This document shows, one piece after another, positions 34,120 to 43,584 of a stretch of 63,155 nt of DNA. The stretch is from Rikenella microfusus (GTDB taxonomy: Bacteria; Bacteroidota; Bacteroidia; Bacteroidales; VadinHA17). A program made the translations under genes and the position numbers. The stretch spans positions 90,288 to 153,442 of the forward strand of contig DZBJ01000002.1 in the NCBI GenBank assembly GCA_022736275.1, read 5' to 3'. A model generated the notes under the pieces. It worked only from the letters and a program-made list of their open reading frames with translations. It was not told the DNA's origin and made no database searches. Every line of letters begins with the position of its first letter. Position 1 is the first letter of the stretch.

Positions 34120-35328
34120 TCAGCTGTTGAGTTTTGCCTGCCGTTCCAGCCTGTTTTCCTCCATTTCCACCTTGTACATTTTGAATGGGAGGGTGTCATC
34201 AATCATGAACCTGAGGGTAAGGTGGGTCTTGGCCCGCTGTGCTCCAATAGCCTCATATATTGATATCATCTTCGGGTTGAAGTCGCCCACCCATGAGAGC
34301 TCAAACTCTTTATAATACCGTTTCTTCCGGAAGACGTGGAAGATCTCCAGGAAGATAGCTGATTCAATGCCGCTGTTCTGGTATGACGGGTGAACTCCGG
34401 CCACCAGGGCCCGGGCGCGGGTCATTTTGTGAGTCAGCTTATACCAGACGAACCTTATCTTGTTCCACAGGTTAAGGCGGCCGTTGAAATGCTTTATGAT
34501 CTGGTTAAGGTCGGGGAAGATGACAAAGAATGCCACGGGCCTGTCATTGTGATAGGCAAACCAGATCAGTTCGGGGTCCAGGAAAGCCTTTGCCTGGCTG
34601 AGGGTGTTATTCAACCTGGCCGGATCAAGCGGGGTGAAGTCCTCCTTGAAAACCGACCAGGTGGCATTGTATATATCCACCATATCGGCAATGATCTTGT
34701 CCTTCATTCGGTATTCAAAGTGCCTGAAACTGTATCCGGGCCTCTTTGATATCCGTTCAGCTATCTTCCTGAATCGTTCCGGGAAGACATCCACGGATGC
34801 CACATCCTTGTGGTAGCTGTACTGTTCAAAGTATGTCCTGAAGCCGTAATCCTCAAAGTATTGCCTGTAATATTCCTTATTGTACGGCATACCGAAACCG
34901 GGCTGCGTGAATCCGTCAATAAGGAGACCCCAGTAGTTGTCGTTCTCCCCGAAATTTATCGGACCGTCCATCGCTTTCATGCCTCTCTCCGTCAACCATT
35001 GCCTGACCGTGTCAAAGAGCATGAATGCCGCTTCGTGCGATTCGATCACTTCGTAGAAGCCGAATCCGCCGGTGGGCTGCCTGTTAGCCTTTGAGCGTAT
35101 CTCATCAATGAAGGCAGCTACTCTCCCGATGGTCTCTCCCCCGTCGCCGGTGAGGATCCAGCGCGTTGCCACGCCATGCCTGAAAGCGGCATTCCTTGAA
35201 GGATCAAAGACAGCTTCGATCTCACTGCCGAGAGGGCACACCCAGTTGGGGTCTCCCCTGTAGAGCCTCTTTGGGAAATCGATAAACGCCCTTCGCTGCT
35301 CATCTGTAGTCACTTCCGTTACTCTCAT
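34120..35328 (-). CDS. GNAT-fold protein (YghO-like)
   Basis: A 402-residue protein I recognise as belonging to a conserved GNAT-like group. It starts MRVTEVTTDEQRRAFIDFP and contains YRGDPNWVCPL, PINFGENDNYWGLLIDGF and a C-terminal acetyltransferase-like half with RALVAGVHPSYQNSGIESAIF, which fits the acetyl-CoA binding region. Substrate and role are unknown. It lies 5 bp downstream of the class V aminotransferase gene, so the two are probably cotranscribed. Confidence 0.62.
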   Translation of the reverse strand: MRVTEVTTDEQRRAFIDFPKRLYRGDPNWVCPLGSEIEAVFDPSRNAAFRHGVATRWILTGDGGETIGRVAAFIDEIRSKANRQPTGGFGFYEVIESHEAAFMLFDTVRQWLTERGMKAMDGPINFGENDNYWGLLIDGFTQPGFGMPYNKEYYRQYFEDYGFRTYFEQYSYHKDVASVDVFPERFRKIAERISKRPGYSFRHFEYRMKDKIIADMVDIYNATWSVFKEDFTPLDPARLNNTLSQAKAFLDPELIWFAYHNDRPVAFFVIFPDLNQIIKHFNGRLNLWNKIRFVWYKLTHKMTRARALVAGVHPSYQNSGIESAIFLEIFHVFRKKRYYKEFELSWVGDFNPKMISIYEAIGAQRAKTHLTLRFMIDDTLPFKMYKVEMEENRLERQAKLNS

Positions 35329-35333
35329 CTCAT

Positions 35334-36821
35334 TCAGCTCTGTAAGTTAAACCATGACTTGACTCTCTCCCTGCCTTCACCGTTGTCATTAATGTGCCTG
35401 AACTCGTTCGTTCTCCTGTTGTATGTATAATCTGCGCTCCACTCCGAGGCATGCTCCGTAATCTCCTTCAGGGCCCTTATGACCGTTTTAAGTTCGTCGC
35501 CGGTCATGGTCGGATGGAGTGAGAGCCTCACCCAGCCGGGTTTCTCCGACAGGTCTCCCCTGTTGATCATCTCTGTGATCCGGTGGCTGTGGTCATAGGT
35601 GACGTCAAGCAGGAAGTGGCCGTATGTTCCTGCGCATGCACAGCCTCCCCTCACCTGTATCCCATATCTGTCGCTGAGCAGCTTAACCATAAGGTTGTAA
35701 TGCATGCCATCAATATAGAACGATACTGTGCCCAGCCTCTTCCTGATGCCGGGAGCAAGGATATGAAGCCCGGGTATAGGGGTGAGTCCTTCAAAGGCTC
35801 TCTCCACCAGCTCTTCATCTCTGGCACGTATGTTTGCCGTTCCCATCATCTCCTTCAGTTCTGTGGCCAGGGCTGCCCTTATTACCTGAAGGAAGCCCGG
35901 TGTACCACCGTCCTCCCTTGATTCAATGCTGTCAACATACTTGTATTCACCCCATGGGTTGGTCCAGTCGACGGTGCCGCCGCCGGGCTGATCCGGCACA
36001 TTTGTCTTGTAGAGCGATTTGTCGAATATCAGGATCCCTGACGAACCGGGGCCTCCAAGGAATTTATGCGGGGAGTAGAAGATGGCATCAAGCTTCTCCA
36101 TTGCATCGGCAGGGTGCATGTCAATGTCAACATAGGGGGCCGAAGCTGCAAAGTCAATGAAGCAGAGTCCTCCGTTTTCATGCATGACACGGGCAAGCTT
36201 GTGATAGGGGGTAGACACGCCCGTCACATTGGAACAGGCAGAGAAGGATCCTATCTTGAACTTCCTGTCGCTGTATTTGTCAAGGGCTCTCTGCAGGCTG
36301 GCGGGATCAACGGTAAGACCGCTGCCCGGCTCAATCATTACCACATCGGCCATGGTCTCGTACCATGACGTCTGGTTTGAATGATGCTCAATATGTGTTA
36401 TGAAGACAACAGGGCGCTCAGTATCACTCAGACAGCGTGCCGTTTTCGGATAACTGCATCCCTTCAGCCCGAGAATCCTCTGGAACTTGTTTATCACAGC
36501 TGTCATACCTGCTCCGGCGGCGATAAGAACATCATCAGGCCCGGCATTGACGTGTCTCTTGATAATCTCCTGGGCATGGTGATAGGCCCAGGTCATTACC
36601 GAGCCTGTCTCAGAGGTCTCAGTATGGGTGTTTCCGACGAAAGGCCCGAACGCGGAGGCCATCCTCTCTTCAATGGGTCCGTAGAGTCTTCCGCTGGCTA
36701 TCCAGTCACAGTAAATGATCTTCTTTATACCGTATGGCGTGGAATACTCCTGGTCTATCCCCACTATATTCCTTCGAAACTGAGTGAAATAATCCTCCAG
36801 GCGCTGCTTGTGTTCAGGCAT
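35334..36821 (-). CDS. Class V aminotransferase (cysteine desulfurase-like)
   Basis: A PLP enzyme of fold type I. Start MPEHKQRLEDYFTQFRRN (ATG 36821) is chosen because GGAG lies just upstream; an ATG at 36842 is an alternative, and a TATCTTTG box upstream of it may be the promoter. Seen: GNTHTETSETG, the PLP Lys in FYSPHKFLGGPGSSG, and RGGCACAGTYGH with a Cys in the position used by desulfurases. At 495 residues it is longer than IscS or SufS. The substrate is unknown; selenocysteine lyase or desulfurase activity is possible. Confidence 0.8.
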   Translation of the reverse strand: MPEHKQRLEDYFTQFRRNIVGIDQEYSTPYGIKKIIYCDWIASGRLYGPIEERMASAFGPFVGNTHTETSETGSVMTWAYHHAQEIIKRHVNAGPDDVLIAAGAGMTAVINKFQRILGLKGCSYPKTARCLSDTERPVVFITHIEHHSNQTSWYETMADVVMIEPGSGLTVDPASLQRALDKYSDRKFKIGSFSACSNVTGVSTPYHKLARVMHENGGLCFIDFAASAPYVDIDMHPADAMEKLDAIFYSPHKFLGGPGSSGILIFDKSLYKTNVPDQPGGGTVDWTNPWGEYKYVDSIESREDGGTPGFLQVIRAALATELKEMMGTANIRARDEELVERAFEGLTPIPGLHILAPGIRKRLGTVSFYIDGMHYNLMVKLLSDRYGIQVRGGCACAGTYGHFLLDVTYDHSHRITEMINRGDLSEKPGWVRLSLHPTMTGDELKTVIRALKEITEHASEWSADYTYNRRTNEFRHINDNGEGRERVKSWFNLQS

Positions 36822-36910
36822 ATTCTCCAAAATTGTTAACATGCCAAAGATAATTCTTTTTGATTTCGGTGTCAGTCTGCGCAGACTTGCTTCTTCTGTG
36901 CTGAAGGTCA

Positions 36911-38257
36911 CTAGTGAATGTCAATGATGCGATGGTCTATCAGAACGAACAGCAGCACGAGCAGGGCCGACCAGATAAGCCAGCTGGCTACGGGGATGTA
37001 TTCTGCCGGCCTGATCTTCATCTTTTTCCAGACATACCAGATAAGGTATACCTTTTCAAGGGAATAGACAATGAATGTGGCCAGGGCCACACCTACAACC
37101 CCGTAGGGTCTGATCAGCAGAAGGCTCAGCGGGATGTTAACAGCAATTTCAGCGGCTGCAACGATGAGTATTATTCTCGTTTTTCTTCGTCCGATCACTA
37201 TCGTCTGGGGGAAGACAAGCCGTGGTATGATAAGCAGCAGGTAGATCATAAAGACATCTGCGCTGCGGGTGAATTCGGGTGTAAAGAGGCGCGGGTAGAC
37301 CCAACGTGCCACCAGCATTGTGGCGATGGATATCGGGAAGAGGTAATTGATGAGCCTGGCCGACCTGTGGCGGAGAGTCACCAGCGCCCCGCGCATGCCA
37401 TCCCTGGTGCTGAAGAGCGGCAGCAGTGCATTGCTCAGGCCGTTGGCCAGCAGCAGTACCAGTGGAAACTCCTTGGCCCCGTAACGGTACATTGCAAAGA
37501 CCCCGGGGTCGGCATAGCGGGCTGAGATTATAATACCGTCAATATACTGAGCTGAACCGCTGATGAGGAAGGTAAGGATCAGGGGCATGCCAATCGTGAG
37601 ATGCTCCCTGATAAAGTCAAACGATATCTTTGGTAATGTGTAGCGGTGCAGAAGGATTATCAGCCACACCCACCGTATTGCGGTTATGGCGAAGAGGCCC
37701 GATATGGCGCTCTTCTCATCAAACCCTGCCACAACCGGAGCCAATACAAAAAGCAACTGTGCACTGTAGGTATAAATGCCATACTGAATGATACGGTGCG
37801 GTCTTTTGTTCAGAAGGTATATGTATTCAATCAGTGTGACAGGATTGCTCACCAGGATGTACAGCAGCAGAAGGTTGGCATAGGGTATCCCCGGTTCCAT
37901 CTGAGATGATGAGAGGATGATCTTCACCGGTATTCCTATTGCGAAGACCAGCACACTGAAGAAGGTTATCAGCAGAAAGGCATTGAACAGCTCCGGCGAT
38001 TTCCGACCCTCTGTCTCTCCGTCCTCCCTGAAGGTGCGGTTGCGGCTATAGAGCGTGAGGAGCGACTGTATGATGCCGGACACCCAGAAGAAGCTGAGCA
38101 GGCTGGAGATGAAGAGGAACAGTTCCCAGTTACCGATCTGTGTGCGCGACAGGTGGCTCTTGGTAAAGACGATGCTGATAATGAGGAAGGTGATAAATCT
38201 GAGCAGCTGGACAGCCTGCAATCCCGATATGTTGTCTATGAATTTTAGTCTGGCCAA
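36911..38257 (-). CDS. Oligosaccharide flippase / polysaccharide biosynthesis membrane protein
   Basis: A 448-residue protein with about 12-14 hydrophobic helices of the Wzx/MATE-like fold. It begins MARLKFIDNISGLQAVQLLRF from a TTG codon at 38257; no nearby ATG fits better, so start is uncertain. It has GSAQYIDGIIISARYADPGVFAMYRYGAKEF-like sequence (core YRYGAKEFPLVLL) typical of lipid-linked saccharide flippases. No glycosyltransferases are adjacent, so its substrate is not indicated. Confidence 0.8.
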   Translation of the reverse strand: MARLKFIDNISGLQAVQLLRFITFLIISIVFTKSHLSRTQIGNWELFLFISSLLSFFWVSGIIQSLLTLYSRNRTFREDGETEGRKSPELFNAFLLITFFSVLVFAIGIPVKIILSSSQMEPGIPYANLLLLYILVSNPVTLIEYIYLLNKRPHRIIQYGIYTYSAQLLFVLAPVVAGFDEKSAISGLFAITAIRWVWLIILLHRYTLPKISFDFIREHLTIGMPLILTFLISGSAQYIDGIIISARYADPGVFAMYRYGAKEFPLVLLLANGLSNALLPLFSTRDGMRGALVTLRHRSARLINYLFPISIATMLVARWVYPRLFTPEFTRSADVFMIYLLLIIPRLVFPQTIVIGRRKTRIILIVAAAEIAVNIPLSLLLIRPYGVVGVALATFIVYSLEKVYLIWYVWKKMKIRPAEYIPVASWLIWSALLVLLFVLIDHRIIDIH

Positions 38258-38369
38258 GCTCTTGCCTTATAGGATTCTGAACGCTGATTGCCCGCAATAA
38301 TTGCATCATCGGATTTCAGCCCGCCTAAGATACTATTTGCAGGATACGATAACAAAATAAAGGTAAATA

Positions 38370-38400
38370 TTTGCGGAATGCAATTTTTGCTGTTTCTTTG
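38370..38400 (+). promoter_or_regulatory. Promoter of tRNA-His
   Basis: TTTG (38370-38373), 19 bases, then TTTCTTTG (38393-38400), one mismatch to the Bacteroidota -33/-7 consensus TTTG-N19-TAnnTTTG. The tRNA begins 15 bp further on. Confidence 0.55.
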
Positions 38401-38413
38401 CAATCCGTAAAAC

Positions 38414-38488
38414 GGTGGTTGTAGCTCAGTTGGTTAGAGCGCCAGATTGTGGATCTGGAGGTCGCCGGTTCGAACCCGGTCTTCCACC
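38414..38488 (+). tRNA. tRNA-His (GTG)
   Basis: Cloverleaf: acceptor GTGGTTG/CTTCCAC, D arm GCTC/GAGC, anticodon arm CCAGA-TTGTGGA-TCTGG with anticodon GTG, T arm GCCGG-TTCGAAC-CCGGT. The extra G-1 of tRNA-His is at 38414 opposite C73 (38488). CCA is not encoded. Positions 5-68 and 6-67 of the acceptor stem are both T-T mismatches, which is unusual. Confidence 0.93.
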
Positions 38489-38499
38489 CTTATTTGAAA

Positions 38500-38538
38500 A
38501 GGCTGCCCCGGCCCCTGAGGCCGGGGCGGCTTTGTTTT
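38500..38538 (+). terminator. Terminator after tRNA-His
   Basis: GCTGCCCCGGCC-CCTGA-GGCCGGGGCGGC is a near-perfect 12-bp stem followed by TTTGTTTTTT. Confidence 0.9.
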
Positions 38539-38540
38539 TT

Positions 38541-38836
38541 AATTGAACGACTGAGCTTGCTCAGGACTGAAACTTAAGAAACAAGGCCGTCAGATGCCGT
38601 CAGGCATCGCAGCCTTTTCTGATGAGAGGTATCCCACTCTCCGGTTCGCCGTTTGAGATAAGCGAAAACGGTAACCCGACTATGGTGGTACATATAATAT
38701 AATACGTATTTAAAAATCACATTACAGGTGCGGGAGGGCATAACATAAATGCCACCGGTTCTGGTGGTATAACCCTGCGCGAGTCAACACTAAAAAGCCC
38801 CATCCGAAATTCAAACTAAAAAAACAAGTTTTCTCC
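38541..38836. other. Gene-free spacer with several stem-loops before susC
   Basis: No coding frame of note. Inverted repeats seen in order: CTGAGC-TT-GCTCAG (38551-38564); AAGGC...GATGCC-GTCA-GGCATC...GCCTT followed by TTTT (about 38583-38618); GGTT..CCGTTT with AAACGG.AACC (38643-38676); palindrome AATACGTATT (38701-38710); CCACC-GGTTCT-GGTGG (about 38752-38767). It may be a small RNA locus or a structured leader; no known RNA family was recognised. Confidence 0.5.
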
Positions 38837-38867
38837 TTTTCAATAAAAAAAATCTTGCTTACCTTGT
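38837..38867 (+). promoter_or_regulatory. Candidate promoter of the susC-susD operon
   Basis: TTTT (38837-38840), 19 bases, then TACCTTGT from 38860, similar to TTTG-N19-TAnnTTTG. It would start transcription about 30 bp before the susC ATG. Confidence 0.42.
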
Positions 38868-38900
38868 CCCTATGCAAATTTTAACCTAAAACTTGAACGT

Positions 38901-41900
38901 ATGAAGAAACTAATTCTGTTGTTAGTATTGTTTCTGTGTACTGGTGTTACAGCATTGATGGCACAGACAAGAACAATCACAGGTACAGTTACCTCCTCGG
39001 TGGAGGGGGAGGGCCCGATTCCGGGCGTATCTGTAGCAGTCCCAGGTACCACAATCGGCGGTTTTACGGACCTTAATGGGAAATTCTCCCTTAATGTACC
39101 GCAAAACTCTAAAACATTAGTTTTCTCATTTATAGGGATGAAAACCCGGGAGGTGACCATAGCTGGTCAGACCAGTATAGACCTGGTGATGGAGCAGGAC
39201 CTCCTGAACCTGGATGAGATCATAGTCACCGGGGTTGCCGCAGGCACACCCAAGAAGAAGATGGCTGTCTCCGTTGAGAGAGTTGACGCCGGCCAGCTGA
39301 AAGAAGTAACAGCTGGATCAGCATCACAGGCTCTGCAGGGCAAAGTCTCAGGAGTGACTGTAATAAACTCTACCGGCGAGCCGGGAAGTGCTGCAACAAT
39401 ACTTGTCCGCGGTGCAACGCAGATATCAGGTTCACAGGCACCACTGATCATTCTTGATGGTGCCATCATGGAAGGAACACTCGGAGACATAAACGTTGAT
39501 GACATAGAGTCGATAGAGGTTGTCAAAGGCGCCTCCGCATCTGCACTGTACGGATCACGCGCCGGCAACGGGGTAATTGCTGTCACGACACGCCGCGGGA
39601 ACCTCCTCACTGAAGGACTGACTGAAGTAATTTTCAGAAATGAATATGGCATGAACCAGATTGGCAAGAAATACGACCTTGCCACTCACCATGCATGGAG
39701 GCTGGCCGATGACCAGGCAAACTTCGGATTCACCAAATATGCAGGTGTCAACTATCCCTCAGGCTACCAGGGCACCGAAGCAGGATTCACCGGCTCACGC
39801 AGCCTCGAGAGTGATCAGTACATGGATAATGACTATGCCGTTCTCTTCGACCATGAGGATATTATCTTCTCAGGGAATGACTTCTATACCAATTACTTGT
39901 CAGTGGGCTCTAACCTTGGTAAGACAAACTTCCTTGTATCATTTGAGAACAATGTACAATCAGGCCTCCTCGTCGAAACTGACGGTTACAAAAGAAACAG
40001 CTTCAGATTGAACGTTGACCATAAGATCTCTCCGAAACTATCTGTTTCGGCAAGTAACCTCTATGTGAAGTCAACGACACAGGACCCGGGCGGTGCAAAC
40101 GCTTACAACGGCGGTATTTTCTTCAACGTGCTCCTTTCTGCACCGGATACCAATTTTGATCTGGTCAACCCTGACGGACAGCCATATCTCTTCATCCCCA
40201 ATGCGTGGGAGACAACTACCGAGAACCCAATCTACAACCTCTGGAAGATTCAAGACCAGACAAACAGAGACAGGATATTGGGCACATATTCAGCAAAATG
40301 CAACATCACTGATTTCCTTAACCTCGAGGGCAAGTTCGCTTTCGAATACTCAACCGGGAAATACCAGACCTATAACCCACATGACACCTACACACGGGCA
40401 GGAAGTGAATCGGTCTATTCAAAGGGCTCTCTGTATATAGCGGATACTGAGCTATTCGCAAGAAACGCTCAGGCAACCCTTAACTTCAACAAGAAGTTCG
40501 GAGATTTCAATACAAGGGCCAAGGCAAGCTACCTCTTTGAGAAAACCACCTACAACAGCAACAGCGCTAACGGCAATGACTTCTCACTGGGGGGCGTGCC
40601 GTCATTTGATGCAATAGCTGGCAACGTTTCTATTAGCAGTTATCAGAATGCAATCATAGCCAAAAACTATTTTGCCATTCTGTACATCGATTACAGGGAT
40701 AAGTACATCTTCGACGGTATGTTCCGTTATGACGGATCATCACTCTTCGGTTCAGAGGCAAGGTGGAACCCCTACTACAGGGTCTCTGCCGCTTACAGAA
40801 TATCTGAAGATCTGACTATCCCGGGAATACAGGAGTTCAAAATCAGGGGAGCTTTTGGTACTGCCGGACAGAGACCGAGCTTCGCCGACCAGTATGAGGT
40901 GATGTCCATTTCGACCGGAAACGTATCAAAGAGCCAGCTGGGTAACAAGATGCTGAAGCCATCACTCTCGAAGGAGTGGGAGGTAGGTATGAATGTCGAC
41001 TTCCTCAACAGGTTCAGCCTCGAGGCCGTCTACTCGAACAACACAACCACCGACCAGATACTTTCAATACCCCTGGCAGTACAGTATGGCGGCTGGCCCA
41101 GCCAGGTACAGAATGCCGGGACCCTCAACTCGGAAGTATGGGAAGGATCACTTAATGTACAGGCGGTCAATTCAAAAGAGTTCAAGTATGACTTTGGCTT
41201 TATCTTCGACCGCGTAAGAACTGTTATAACCGAGCTTAATGCTCCGCCATATCAAACCGGACCGCAGGGACAGGAGGCAAACAAGTGCTTCTATATCCGT
41301 GAGGGTGAAACCTTCGGTGTCATGTACGGCTACTCTTTTGTTAAGACACTTGAGCAAATGGAAGCACAGCTTTCAGCCACCAATCTGGCCAATACATGGT
41401 GGGATGATACAAATATTGACTCCTATATCGTCAACAGTGATGGTTATGTAATAGTGAAGGGAACCGAAGGCACCACCACGGAGGTTCCGATCAAGGTGCT
41501 CGGACCCGACGGTAAGCCGCTCTTCGGCAAGATAGGCGATACCAATCCCAACTTCAGACTCTCAATGTCAAACAGCTTCTCCTACAAGGGCATAGGCCTG
41601 TATGCACTGCTCGAATGGAAGAGCGGCGGTGAAATATACAACAAATCAGCTCAATGGCTTACCCGCGACAGCAGGGCCGGGATGATGGACCAGTTCGGTA
41701 AACCTGACCATCTCAAGAAAGCCATACCTTACTACCAGGGTTTCTATGATGTCAATACCTTCAACGATTTCTGGGTAGAAGACGCCAGTTACCTTAAGCT
41801 AAGAGAGGTAGCCCTTTCATATACTGTGCCCGGTGCAGCCCTCAAAGGTTTTGTGAAAGGCTACATCAAGGGCGTCAAGATTGCCCTGATAGGTAAGAAC

Positions 41901-42035
41901 CTCTATACTCTTACAAACTATTCCGGTTATGATCCGGAAGTCGCTACAACCGACGGTACACAGTACTATGCATATGACTTCATGGGTTACCCCAACTACC
42001 GGTCATTCTCTGCTTCACTCGAATTGAAATTCTAA
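38901..42035 (+). CDS. SusC/RagA family TonB-linked outer membrane protein
   Basis: TonB-dependent transporter that imports oligomers captured by its SusD partner. The 1044 residues contain a signal peptide ending near ALMAQ (21-22), a carboxypeptidase-like regulatory domain (about 25-105, TITGTVTSS...GVSVAVPGTT), the DEIIVTG TonB-box region, plug domain (GKVSGVTVINSTGEPGS, SAKASALYGSRAGNGVI-like core ASALYGSRAGNG), and a 22-strand barrel ending in SFSASLELKF. No anti-sigma-interacting STN domain. susD follows after 19 bp. The substrate is not indicated because no hydrolase gene is adjacent. Confidence 0.96.
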   Translation: MKKLILLLVLFLCTGVTALMAQTRTITGTVTSSVEGEGPIPGVSVAVPGTTIGGFTDLNGKFSLNVPQNSKTLVFSFIGMKTREVTIAGQTSIDLVMEQDLLNLDEIIVTGVAAGTPKKKMAVSVERVDAGQLKEVTAGSASQALQGKVSGVTVINSTGEPGSAATILVRGATQISGSQAPLIILDGAIMEGTLGDINVDDIESIEVVKGASASALYGSRAGNGVIAVTTRRGNLLTEGLTEVIFRNEYGMNQIGKKYDLATHHAWRLADDQANFGFTKYAGVNYPSGYQGTEAGFTGSRSLESDQYMDNDYAVLFDHEDIIFSGNDFYTNYLSVGSNLGKTNFLVSFENNVQSGLLVETDGYKRNSFRLNVDHKISPKLSVSASNLYVKSTTQDPGGANAYNGGIFFNVLLSAPDTNFDLVNPDGQPYLFIPNAWETTTENPIYNLWKIQDQTNRDRILGTYSAKCNITDFLNLEGKFAFEYSTGKYQTYNPHDTYTRAGSESVYSKGSLYIADTELFARNAQATLNFNKKFGDFNTRAKASYLFEKTTYNSNSANGNDFSLGGVPSFDAIAGNVSISSYQNAIIAKNYFAILYIDYRDKYIFDGMFRYDGSSLFGSEARWNPYYRVSAAYRISEDLTIPGIQEFKIRGAFGTAGQRPSFADQYEVMSISTGNVSKSQLGNKMLKPSLSKEWEVGMNVDFLNRFSLEAVYSNNTTTDQILSIPLAVQYGGWPSQVQNAGTLNSEVWEGSLNVQAVNSKEFKYDFGFIFDRVRTVITELNAPPYQTGPQGQEANKCFYIREGETFGVMYGYSFVKTLEQMEAQLSATNLANTWWDDTNIDSYIVNSDGYVIVKGTEGTTTEVPIKVLGPDGKPLFGKIGDTNPNFRLSMSNSFSYKGIGLYALLEWKSGGEIYNKSAQWLTRDSRAGMMDQFGKPDHLKKAIPYYQGFYDVNTFNDFWVEDASYLKLREVALSYTVPGAALKGFVKGYIKGVKIALIGKNLYTLTNYSGYDPEVATTDGTQYYAYDFMGYPNYRSFSASLELKF

Positions 42036-42054
42036 CGAATAAACAAAAGAGACT

Positions 42055-43548
42055 ATGAAAACAATAAGATATTTGCTGTTATTTTCAACTCTGGTGGCAC
42101 TACTCCTGACCGGATGTGAAAGCCTGGAGGTTACAAATCAAAATGACCCGGATTTCGAAACTGCATTCTCCAACCCATCTGATGTCAAAGGAGTTGCAGG
42201 TTCACTTATGAATACCTGGTTTCAGAAGACTCAAGACTACTATGGCCCTGCGCTGATGCTGTGGGTTACATCTGACGCCGGAACTTGCTCATGGGGTAAC
42301 GCAGCCATGCGCGCCATGAGCTACGAACCGCGTATTGCATTTGACAACACGCCTGCTTACGGCGACGCAGTAGTGTCTGAATCATATTATAAGACCATGT
42401 ACTCGATACTCTCCTCGTCAAACGAGGTTCTTGGCAAGGTCAAGCTTGGTGATATGGTGATTACTGCCGATGACGGCACTGATGAGACACCTATGGTACA
42501 GGCCTATGCTCACCTGGCACAGGGTCTTGCACTTGGATACATCGGGCTCCTCTATGACCAGGCCTTTATTGTCACCGAGTATACAGACCTTACTCAGGCA
42601 ATACCGCTGTCACCCTACACTGCCATCATAGATTCAGCACTGAAGTGTCTTGACAACTGTATTGCAATATGTGAGAGCGAAACCTTCACCATTCCTTCCA
42701 CATGGATTCCGGGTATGACCTACACCAATGTGCATATCGGCCAGCTCGCAAACTCCATGGCGGCACGCTTCCTCTCATATTCACCGAGAAACAAGGCGGA
42801 AAACAATACCGTGAACTGGACAAAAGTGGGCACATACGCCAACAAGGGTCTTACCTTTGACTTCGCACCTCTTATGGACGACGTCAGCTGGTACGACCTT
42901 TATATGACATATGCCAACTTCAGCGGATGGGGTCAGACTGACATGAGAGTTGTAAACATGATGGACTCACGCTTCCCCGCAAGGTGGACTGATGCCAACA
43001 CATGGAACACCCTTCCCGCACCCACAACCACACCCACCACAGGAATTGACAACCGTGTCTTCACTGACTTCCAGTATCTTTCATCATGCCCCTTCAACCC
43101 TGATCGCGGTTACTACCACTTCTCATGCTACCGGTTCAAGAGACGCGACACCTACCTGTCAACCTGGACAGAACCTGTCCCGGTGTTCTACAAGGCAGAG
43201 AATGACCTGCTCAAGGCCGAAGCCCTGTTTCATCAGCCAAACCTCTCAGGAGCAGCCGCCATCATCAATGCCGGTACAAGGGTAACCCGCGGAGGACTGG
43301 CTCCTGTTGCAGCTAATGCGGCAGAGGTTGAGGCTGCCATCTTCTATGAGCGTAATGTGGAGTTATATTGCAGCGGTATGGGAATTGAATACTTTACCAT
43401 GCGCAAAGCTGACAAACTGCAGCCCGGTACACCCCTACATTTCCCGATACCAGGTCAGCAGCTGGAGGTCAATATACTTGATTACTACACCTTCGGAGGT
43501 GACGAAGGGGAGGCAGGCACGGACGTCTCCAGCGGAGGCTGGTTCTAG
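42055..43548 (+). CDS. SusD/RagB family nutrient-binding lipoprotein
   Basis: Surface lipoprotein that caps the SusC barrel. Signal ends at LLTGC (Cys21). The 497-residue protein is helical with TPR-like segments, and its closing region has the family motif ERNVELYCSGMGIEYFTMRK followed by LHFPIPGQQLEVN. It is in the operon between susC and the 263-residue lipoprotein. It is moderately diverged from polysaccharide-type SusD, so a non-glycan ligand cannot be excluded. Confidence 0.92.
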   Translation: MKTIRYLLLFSTLVALLLTGCESLEVTNQNDPDFETAFSNPSDVKGVAGSLMNTWFQKTQDYYGPALMLWVTSDAGTCSWGNAAMRAMSYEPRIAFDNTPAYGDAVVSESYYKTMYSILSSSNEVLGKVKLGDMVITADDGTDETPMVQAYAHLAQGLALGYIGLLYDQAFIVTEYTDLTQAIPLSPYTAIIDSALKCLDNCIAICESETFTIPSTWIPGMTYTNVHIGQLANSMAARFLSYSPRNKAENNTVNWTKVGTYANKGLTFDFAPLMDDVSWYDLYMTYANFSGWGQTDMRVVNMMDSRFPARWTDANTWNTLPAPTTTPTTGIDNRVFTDFQYLSSCPFNPDRGYYHFSCYRFKRRDTYLSTWTEPVPVFYKAENDLLKAEALFHQPNLSGAAAIINAGTRVTRGGLAPVAANAAEVEAAIFYERNVELYCSGMGIEYFTMRKADKLQPGTPLHFPIPGQQLEVNILDYYTFGGDEGEAGTDVSSGGWF

Positions 43549-43584
43549 CATTTGAACAATAATCGTAACTTAAAACGAAAAATT

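Noticed and set aside
38258..38900. Integration or attachment site at tRNA-His
   Set aside because: No duplicate of the tRNA 3' end, integrase or mobile gene is visible in the window, so only the mismatch is reported.
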